A stretch of DNA of 29,497 nucleotides from Burkholderiales bacterium UBA2647 (GTDB taxonomy: Bacteria; Pseudomonadota; Gammaproteobacteria; Burkholderiales; Burkholderiaceae_E). Position 1 is the first letter of the stretch; each line of letters opens with the position of its first letter. This document shows, in pieces, positions 24,400 through 29,497 of this stretch. The notes under the pieces were generated by a model that worked only from the letters and a program-made list of their open reading frames with translations, did no database searches and was not told the DNA's origin. The DNA is taken from NCBI GenBank assembly GCA_002359635.1, contig DENJ01000048.1:1-29497 (forward strand). The letters run 5' to 3'. The translations under genes and the position numbers were made by a program.

Positions 24400-24417
24400 A
24401 AACCCCCATGCGGGTTT
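24400..24417. terminator. Short hairpin between convergent genes
   Basis: AAACCC (24400-24405) pairs with GGGTTT (24412-24417) around a six-base loop, right after the stop of the FMN-binding protein and 20 bp before the end of the convergent aldo/keto reductase gene. It could serve both strands. No T tract follows on either side, so this is weak. Confidence 0.3.
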
Positions 24418-24436
24418 AGATAAAAATTGCCTATGA

Positions 24437-25501
24437 TTATTTGGCAGCTGCGGTCCTTGCGTTGATGCCTCTTCTGATCAGCCCCTGATAGGACTTACCA
24501 GGGTAGGGAGCTGTGTCCTGTAGTTTGTCGAAGCCCGGTATGCTTTCCATGTGTTTGAGCATACGTGATCTGAGGTCTTTGTCAGGCAAGGGTCCTCGCA
24601 ATGCGCCGATATTCTGCGACTGATGGGCGGGATTGCTCGTGGCAGGAATGACGCAGGTAATTGCCGGGTGCGAGATGACCCATTTCAAAAAGTATTGCGC
24701 CCAGTTTTCGCAACCAATCTCTTTGGCAAAATCCGGCAGCGGCCTGCCTTGAACAAGGCTGAATAATCTTGCCTTTTCGAATGGCATATTCACGAGCACG
24801 GCAGTGCCCTTATCGACTGCCGCTGGCAGAATTCTTTCCTCAGCAAGCCGCATCTGAATCGAATAGTGAACCTGTACAAAATCCAGATCACTGCGTTCGA
24901 CGTGGCCAGCAAGTGCGGGAAAGTAAGGTACCTCATGATGGGTTACCCCGACGTAACGGATCTTGCCTTCCTTTTTCCAGTTCTTCAGTACGGGAACGAT
25001 CTGGTCAACATTCACGAGGCTATGAACTTGCATCAAGTCAATCTTTTCCCGCCAGAGTCTTTGTTGACTTTGCTCAAAACTCCGTTTCGCATGGCTGTCG
25101 TCAGACAAGAATTCACCCGTCGACCAAATTTTGTTACAGATAAACATCTTTTCTGTAATACCCATCGCACTTGCAAAATCGCCGACGCTAATCTCCCCGG
25201 ATCCGTAAAGCGGAGACGTGTCGAAGACCCGCCCACCACCCTCCCAAAATCGTTTAATGATGTCTTGAATATGGCTTCTGGGCGCACCGGGCAACAGGTC
25301 AAAAGTCAGGTAAGTCCCCAGACCAATCGCCGGCAGGACTTCACCGGTTCTCGGGATCTTGCGTGTGATCATGTCCTGTGCGGTCTGCGCGTTCACCGGT
25401 TCCGCTTGCATCAATAGACCTGGTGCGGTTGTCAAGGCAAGACCAAGGCCGAGGGTTTTGACAAATTCGCGCCGATTGCTTTGTTGTTGGAAAGTCATCA
25501 T
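24437..25501 (-). CDS. Tat-exported aldo/keto reductase
   Basis: A 354-residue aldo/keto reductase with a clear twin-arginine signal (NRREFVKTLGLGLAL, Arg10-Arg11; cleavage likely near VNAQT). The barrel shows the family's catalytic residues: Asp and Tyr in FDTSPLYGSGE, Lys in CNKIW and His in LMQVHSL. NADPH-dependent carbonyl reductases are normally cytoplasmic; Tat export would carry a folded protein with bound cofactor to the periplasm, as known for a few oxidoreductases. The Bug-receptor gene lies 83 bp upstream on the same strand. Substrate unknown. Confidence 0.88.
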   Translation of the reverse strand: MMTFQQQSNRREFVKTLGLGLALTTAPGLLMQAEPVNAQTAQDMITRKIPRTGEVLPAIGLGTYLTFDLLPGAPRSHIQDIIKRFWEGGGRVFDTSPLYGSGEISVGDFASAMGITEKMFICNKIWSTGEFLSDDSHAKRSFEQSQQRLWREKIDLMQVHSLVNVDQIVPVLKNWKKEGKIRYVGVTHHEVPYFPALAGHVERSDLDFVQVHYSIQMRLAEERILPAAVDKGTAVLVNMPFEKARLFSLVQGRPLPDFAKEIGCENWAQYFLKWVISHPAITCVIPATSNPAHQSQNIGALRGPLPDKDLRSRMLKHMESIPGFDKLQDTAPYPGKSYQGLIRRGINARTAAAK

Positions 25502-25584
25502 GGTCTCAATTCGATAGGCAGGATCGACGATACAGGGGATGGGGGCGAGTTTGACCGCTCTCAGACCGGAACTTGAATCCTCGC

Positions 25585-26571
25585 CTAGCTTTCAATATTC
25601 ATCTCTCGAATAATCGGTCGAAACTGATTCATTTGTCGTTTGAAAATTTCGTCTTGTGCTGCAGCGCTGGAGCCAACAGGCTCAGCACCCATTTCTTGCA
25701 ACTTACGCGACACCTCAGGATGTTTTACGGCCGCTGCGGCCTCGCGCTGCAGTCGCTCAACAATCTCCCTGGGCGTTTTTGCCGGGACGAACAAGCCATT
25801 CCAGCCCTCGAGTTCCAGGTTCGGAAAGCCAAGCTCTCGAACGGTCGGCACACTTGCTAGGGAAGCAACCCTTGTCGACGCCGTTGTCGCAAGGGCCTTA
25901 AGCGTACCTGCCTTGATTTCTGCCATGGAGGTTGACAATTGATCGCCACCCACTTGAATCCGTCCGGCAAGGAGTTCGAGCTTCAAGGGTGCTGCGCCTC
26001 GAAATGGAACATGTTGCATAGCTACCTGGGCTTCCTTCTTAAATGCCTCGCCCTGGACATGCATGGCCGACCCGGGTCCCGTTGATCCGTAGTTGTATTC
26101 GAGCTTTTGGGACCGCAGCAATTGCGCAAGTTCGCGCAGATCACGGGCAGGAACACTAGGGTGCGCAGTCCACATAAAAGGTACAAAAACTGAGATCGAT
26201 ACGCCAATAAGATCGGTATCCACATTGAATGGCGATCGGCCCGCCAATGTTTGTGCCACGGAGGTCATCGGAAATGTCAGGTTATGCATCAGCATGGTGT
26301 AGCCGTCCGGGGCTGCTTTAGCCACGGTATCTGCTCCGATCGCTCCGCCTGCGCCAGCTTTGTTCTCAACGGTTACGGCTTGTCCCATCGACTGACTCAT
26401 TCGCTGGGCAACCATTCGCGCAACCAGATCGGTTGTTCCGCCCACTGGAAAAGGCACAATGATTTTGATCGGCTTAGCTGGAAATGTCTGACTCTTCAAG
26501 GCTGTAGAGCCCATCAAGCCCATGCCTGCCGCTACAAGCGAGGCATTGAATGCTCTGCGATGCTTCGTCAT
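25585..26571 (-). CDS. Bug-family tripartite tricarboxylate transporter receptor (TctC-like)
   Basis: A 328-residue periplasmic solute-binding protein. It has a signal peptide (residues 1-28, ending near ALKSQ), the family opening FPAKPIKIIVPFPVGGTTDLVAR, and the internal VENKAGAGGAIGADTVAKAAPDGYT and NYGSTGPGSAMHV segments. These proteins bind small carboxylates and are very numerous in Burkholderiales, many without a transporter beside them; no TctA or TctB gene is in this window. AAGGAG lies six bases before the ATG at 26571; the longer frame to 26832 is discarded. Ligand unknown. Confidence 0.92.
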   Translation of the reverse strand: MTKHRRAFNASLVAAGMGLMGSTALKSQTFPAKPIKIIVPFPVGGTTDLVARMVAQRMSQSMGQAVTVENKAGAGGAIGADTVAKAAPDGYTMLMHNLTFPMTSVAQTLAGRSPFNVDTDLIGVSISVFVPFMWTAHPSVPARDLRELAQLLRSQKLEYNYGSTGPGSAMHVQGEAFKKEAQVAMQHVPFRGAAPLKLELLAGRIQVGGDQLSTSMAEIKAGTLKALATTASTRVASLASVPTVRELGFPNLELEGWNGLFVPAKTPREIVERLQREAAAAVKHPEVSRKLQEMGAEPVGSSAAAQDEIFKRQMNQFRPIIREMNIES

Positions 26572-26674
26572 CCCATGCTCCTTCTTGAATATGGAAAAAC
26601 TAACACTGGTCGATCTTTGTGACACGGCTTTGACGATCGGATCGTTCCAATTTGCTGCGAAAAGTCTTGGCGAG

Positions 26675-27088
26675 TTAAGGTTTATTGAGCAACTTGCGCA
26701 TCTGGGCGAGTAGGCGAGCGGTTTGTTCAAAGAATCCCTCGCTACCTTGACTTGTGCTGACATGGATGACAACTGCTTTTTCGCTGTTGCTTTGCGCGAG
26801 CGTTGAGCACGGATCAGAGGCCCCCGATGCAATCAGCGCTTCAATCCGATTCAAAATTGCGGCAAGTTGACTTCGCTTTTCCGGCGACAAAAGAAACATC
26901 ATGAATCGCAGATAGCTTCGCAACTCATCGCGCGCTTTCGTGAGTTTAACCAGAGCATCTTGCCGTTTTTGCGAGGGACTGCTTAAGCCTTTGAGGGTAT
27001 CAAGACTGGCCTGAACCGAGGCGATGTCCAATGATCTGCTTGTCTTGTGCGTAGCTGCGCGCTGGCTCACATCAGTGTTTTGGATCAT
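26675..27088 (-). CDS. Hypothetical protein, 137 residues
   Basis: I do not recognise this protein. It is mostly helical and charged in the first 90 residues (QKRQDALVKLTKARDELRSY, then PEKRSQLAAILNRIEALI), with no signal peptide or membrane segment. A beta-like stretch AVVIHVSTSQGSEGFF follows and a basic C-terminal helix ends it. Support that it is real: a strong ribosome-binding site (GAGGAAAT) ends directly before the ATG, and a good sigma-70-like promoter lies about 65 bp upstream. It stands between the Bug receptor and YedK genes on the same strand. Confidence 0.6.
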   Translation of the reverse strand: MIQNTDVSQRAATHKTSRSLDIASVQASLDTLKGLSSPSQKRQDALVKLTKARDELRSYLRFMMFLLSPEKRSQLAAILNRIEALIASGASDPCSTLAQSNSEKAVVIHVSTSQGSEGFFEQTARLLAQMRKLLNKP

Positions 27089-27150
27089 TATTTCCTCGCC
27101 TCTATCCGCATAAGCTTTTTACGGTTATGGAAGTGGCAGGAAATAGTAAA

Positions 27151-27180
27151 GTTATAAATAAAAGATCAAAATAATGTCAG
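27151..27180 (-). promoter_or_regulatory. Candidate sigma-70 promoter for the 137-residue protein
   Basis: On the minus strand CTGACA (-35, 27175-27180) and TATAAC (-10, 27151-27156) are 18 bases apart, each one mismatch from consensus, within an AT-rich stretch. Transcription would begin near 27144, giving a leader of about 55 bases before the ATG at 27088. Confidence 0.45.
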
Positions 27181-27181
27181 G

Positions 27182-27281
27182 GCAGACCTCGCGATTTCAA
27201 GATCTGAGCATGGGATTCCCCCATCCCTCAGCGACGCCGGGCGATCAGCATGATTGATTAAACGGCATCGTGCTGTTTTTT
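27182..27281 (+). ncRNA. Candidate small RNA with intrinsic terminator
   Basis: This gap contains two strong hairpins on the plus strand. The first (27204-27231) has CTGAG/CTCAG outside and ATGGG/CCCAT inside, ten pairs with a small bulge. The second (27246-27275) pairs CAGCATGA with TCGTGCTG, one G-U wobble, and is followed directly by six T's (27276-27281), a classic intrinsic terminator. No plus-strand gene lies within nearly 3 kb upstream, so the terminator has no obvious mRNA to end. AATAAT at 27170-27175 could be a -10 box; no good -35 is seen. A transcript of about 100 bases is predicted. It would lie opposite the 3' untranslated region of the yedK-like gene. Confidence 0.45.
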
Positions 27282-27296
27282 GAGGAGGCGGGGCTC

Positions 27297-27962
27297 TTAT
27301 CGCTTGACTGCTGATGCTTTCGGCTCAGCAAGCAGATTCTCTGCAGGATAGGCTCGAAGAAACCCAGCTTGCTTGCTCGGGGTTGCAACAAGCCAATCGC
27401 GATAAAGCGCCTCGGGGAGAATGACAACCATACGCTTTTCATCCTCCGCTTTGTGAAATTGATTCATCAGTGAATGATCGTCGGCGTTGATGGTGATCAT
27501 GGTGAAGCTGTGGTGCTCGGTACCCTGCGGAGCCCTCCAGCAAGACCATAGACCTGCGATCCCCATGGGCTTGCTGTCTGCGCGACAGATGCTTGTGGTG
27601 ACCGCCTTCCCGGATCGCCAGTCAGGCTCGAATATCGCCTCCGCAGGAATAATGCAGTGCTGGGTTTTCTTCCAGGCGTCTCGAAAGCTGGGCTTGCTTG
27701 CAATGGTTTCTGAGCGAGCGTTATAAGTCTTGCGTGCAATCTTGTCGTCTTTGGCCCAGTGTGGGATCAGTCCAAAGCTGCCTGCTATGACCTCACTGCT
27801 TGGTACGGCTTCATCACCGACATCGGCATAGCGGTGTGCTCGGATAAAAGGGGCAAGATAACCAGGCCATACGTCCCAGCGTGTACCGTCAGGAAGGTCA
27901 GCAATGCCAAAGTAGCGCTTTAAACGCTCTCGGTCCCTGACCGCCTGATAATGGCTACACAC
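27297..27962 (-). CDS. SOS-response-associated peptidase, YedK/HMCES (SRAP) family
   Basis: A 221-residue SRAP-domain protein that should protect abasic sites in single-stranded DNA by forming a thiazolidine link through its N-terminal cysteine. Catalytic residues are visible: Cys2 (exposed after Met removal), Asn81 in NARSET, Glu112 in the AEAIFEP segment where GFYEW is usual, and His170 in NQFHKAEDEKRM. The opening MCSHY and the IFEP segment differ from the common MCGRY and FYEW, so this is a divergent branch. The start is a GTG. The HAD hydrolase gene is 11 bp upstream, so they likely share a transcript. No LexA box was recognised. Confidence 0.88.
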   Translation of the reverse strand: MCSHYQAVRDRERLKRYFGIADLPDGTRWDVWPGYLAPFIRAHRYADVGDEAVPSSEVIAGSFGLIPHWAKDDKIARKTYNARSETIASKPSFRDAWKKTQHCIIPAEAIFEPDWRSGKAVTTSICRADSKPMGIAGLWSCWRAPQGTEHHSFTMITINADDHSLMNQFHKAEDEKRMVVILPEALYRDWLVATPSKQAGFLRAYPAENLLAEPKASAVKR

Positions 27963-27973
27963 TGGTGGAGACC

Positions 27974-28669
27974 TTAAGCGATGAGGGCATCGGCAAGCTG
28001 GTCAAAGCGATCAAAGACGTGGTCGTAGTCTCTGTTGGGCAGCGGGTCCGGTGGACCTGCGGGCCCCCATTCCTCAGCCCTTCTGACAAATGCCGTCTTA
28101 AAACCTGCGTCCTGAGCGGCGTTCAAATCGAAATTATGGCAAGCGACCATCAGAATTTCTTTGGGGTCAAGGCCCATCCAAGCGGCTGCTGTTTGATAGG
28201 CCTCAGGATGCGGTTTGTAAACACCAATCATCTGGCAGGAGATTACGGCATCCCAAGTGATAGCGTTGAGGCGTGATACATCGATGATGAGCGAGGTCGG
28301 CAGCATGGTAAATGACACAACCGGGGTATGCTGACGGATTCTTGCAAGCGCAGCAGGAAAGTCGGGCCATGCTCGAAGCCTGTGCCAGCCTCGCCATAGA
28401 TGCTCCATCGCGTCGTTGCTGAGTGCCGGCAGCCTAAAAGCGTCGATGGTCTGCGCAAGTGTGCGCCAATGGACATCGTCCATATGAAAATCAGGGCGCA
28501 TTTGACCGACAATACCCTTCATGGTGTAGCGCCGCCATGTGTTCACAAATTCATGGCGATCAAAGTCGATCGATTGCCATGGTCCGATCGCCTTGAGGTC
28601 TTGAAAAAGGCTGCCGTGCCAATCCAGCACGGTGCCACCGGTGTCAAAGGCAAGTGTTCTATAAACCAT
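27974..28669 (-). CDS. HAD-superfamily hydrolase, haloacid dehalogenase type II-like
   Basis: A 231-residue HAD hydrolase. Motif I is FDTGGTVLDW, with the nucleophile Asp9 followed by Gly at the +2 position, as in 2-haloacid dehalogenases (which have Tyr or Phe then Gly) rather than phosphatases, which need Asp there. Motif III Lys is in GVYKPHPEAY and the motif IV region is ACHNFDLNAAQDAGF. The Ser-Asn pair of motif II typical of dehalogenases is replaced (SFTMLPTSLI), so dehalogenation is uncertain. It is 11 bp before the YedK-type gene. Cytoplasmic; substrate unknown. Confidence 0.85.
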   Translation of the reverse strand: MVYRTLAFDTGGTVLDWHGSLFQDLKAIGPWQSIDFDRHEFVNTWRRYTMKGIVGQMRPDFHMDDVHWRTLAQTIDAFRLPALSNDAMEHLWRGWHRLRAWPDFPAALARIRQHTPVVSFTMLPTSLIIDVSRLNAITWDAVISCQMIGVYKPHPEAYQTAAAWMGLDPKEILMVACHNFDLNAAQDAGFKTAFVRRAEEWGPAGPPDPLPNRDYDHVFDRFDQLADALIA

Positions 28670-28788
28670 CGTAAAGCCTCATCAAGGTTTCCTCTGGCCA
28701 AGGTTTCATGTGGCAAGTGACCAGAGTGATCGCGAGTATCATCGCTTCAATGATAGACGCGGCAACCGTTATTGATTGTTGTTGCAAT

Positions 28789-28809
28789 GCGACGACCTTT
28801 GGTCGTCGC
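28789..28809. terminator. Perfect GC-rich hairpin downstream of the cyclase-family gene
   Basis: GCGACGACC-TTT-GGTCGTCGC is a perfect 9-bp stem with a three-base loop. It lies 39 bp past the stop of the cyclase-family gene (minus strand) and about 120 bp before the HAD gene. No T run follows on the minus strand (ATTGCAAC), so it may stabilise the 3' end or act with Rho rather than as an intrinsic terminator. I see no gene in 28670-28848. Confidence 0.45.
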
Positions 28810-28848
28810 TTGGTCTAGCCTTATGTGTTTTTATGACTGACCCGTGCC

Positions 28849-29497
28849 CTACCACATTGCTACGGGATTAATAATCATTTGGACCGTTCCCTTGACGCGG
28901 GCCTGCCCTAGGACAAACATGAATTCCTTAACGCCCTCTTTGGCAAGCCTTCCGGTATTCATGGTCTCTAGAATGTAGATACCGTTTTCCTTAAGAAAAG
29001 TGACATGACCATAGAAGACCCGATCTCCGGGAACTGGCGGCACGGCTTCAAGTCCCCAAGTATCAGCACCAACAGCCATCGGATTCATTTTGGCTAGATG
29101 CGCCGCTGCCGCATTGGTTAAACCCGGTTGTGTTGAGACCCAGGTTTTCGGATCGCTTTTTAGTCTGGCATCCGTATAGCCGGTGTGAAAGAGCACCACA
29201 TCACCTTGTTGGATTTTGATACCTTGTGCTTTCATGGCTGCATCAATGTCGGCGGGCGTAATCGCCTGACCAGGCGCCATCGCGTCGACCTTAAAGTGCC
29301 TCGCCATATCGATCAATACACCCCGCGCAACCATGGGGGGCACTTTATCGGTTCCAAGCTTGGTTAATCCGGATAAGGTTACAAAATCGAAGGCATGATT
29401 ACAGTTGTAGTACAAGTTCTTCTCGCCCAGATGGCCTAAACCGTCGAGCTGCGGACCCACGCCAAACCAGAGTTGGGCTAAGTCATCGTTATAAACC
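28849..29497 (-). CDS. Cyclase-family metal-dependent hydrolase (partial, runs off window)
   Basis: At least 215 residues of a cyclase/kynurenine-formamidase-like protein; the frame stays open to the window edge, so the N-terminus is missing. Recognisable parts are QLDGLGHLG (metal-site region, in place of HxGTHxDxPxH), VARGVLIDMARHF, GDVVLFHTGYTD and GADTWGLEAVP. The family hydrolyses amides or lactones using Mn or Zn in the cytoplasm, for example in tryptophan or aromatic and lactone catabolism. The internal GTG at 29460 is not taken as the start because conserved-looking sequence (YNDDLAQLWFG) continues upstream. The substrate is unknown. Confidence 0.85.
   Translation of the reverse strand, partial: VYNDDLAQLWFGVGPQLDGLGHLGEKNLYYNCNHAFDFVTLSGLTKLGTDKVPPMVARGVLIDMARHFKVDAMAPGQAITPADIDAAMKAQGIKIQQGDVVLFHTGYTDARLKSDPKTWVSTQPGLTNAAAAHLAKMNPMAVGADTWGLEAVPPVPGDRVFYGHVTFLKENGIYILETMNTGRLAKEGVKEFMFVLGQARVKGTVQMIINPVAMW

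Noticed and set aside
1..29497. Possible excess of GATC-containing palindromes such as GCGATCGC (for example near 13378, 17834 and 23267)
   Set aside because: Only a few full octamers were seen by eye; without counts against a background model this cannot be called a HIP1-like signal.

Overview
The window looks like a chromosomal segment of a moderate-GC betaproteobacterium, most probably Burkholderiales. This is inferred from the gene mix: a Bug/TctC-type tricarboxylate receptor, a CmcJ-like oxidoreductase, a Baeyer-Villiger monooxygenase, a GMC oxidoreductase with a gluconate-dehydrogenase subunit-3 partner, a LysR regulator beside a glutathione transferase, and a FecR/CHASE2 adenylate cyclase pair. 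I see no rRNA, tRNA, CRISPR, transposase or integrase. Coding density is high and no gap between genes exceeds about 300 bases.

Layout. 1-3.6 kb: a 2-hydroxyacid dehydrogenase and a LysR regulator on the minus strand, divergent from a glutathione transferase and a CmcJ-type oxidoreductase; a perfect CGGTTT/AAACCG inverted repeat lies in the divergent gap. 3.7-8.1 kb: a plus-strand cassette of a DUF2946-like protein, a TonB-dependent receptor, an exported BNR-repeat protein with CxCC and CPHH motifs, and an exported thioredoxin-like protein; this looks like an envelope uptake system, possibly for a metal. 8.2-10.1 kb: a secreted metzincin protease and a short-chain dehydrogenase overlapping on the minus strand. 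10.2-12.1 kb: a DUF393-Coq7 fusion followed by a methyltransferase carrying an apparent Tat/lipoprotein signal. 12.2-17.6 kb: a VOC protein, an enolase-superfamily enzyme, a GMC dehydrogenase with its small subunit, and a Baeyer-Villiger monooxygenase, a catabolic-looking block. 17.7-18.1 kb: the remnant of a TauD/TfdA dioxygenase.

18.2-24.4 kb: a flagellar motor switch gene, fliG, standing alone among metabolic genes, then a MaoC-type hydratase, an SbtA-family bicarbonate permease, a Tat-exported FecR-like protein, a CHASE2 adenylate cyclase and a pyridoxamine-phosphate-oxidase-like flavoprotein. 24.4-29.5 kb: minus-strand genes for a Tat-exported aldo/keto reductase, a Bug receptor, an unrecognised small protein, a YedK/HMCES protein, a HAD hydrolase and a cyclase-family hydrolase cut by the window end.

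Most worth a second look: (1) a bicarbonate-permease homologue immediately upstream of a class III cyclase with Thr at the position that marks the bicarbonate-responsive IIIb group; (2) the DUF393-Coq7 fusion; (3) a methyltransferase that appears to be exported; (4) the TonB/BNR/thioredoxin cassette; (5) a structured intergenic region at 27.2 kb with a plus-strand intrinsic terminator and no plus-strand gene to terminate, suggesting an unannotated small RNA. All names come from motif recognition; no database search was possible.
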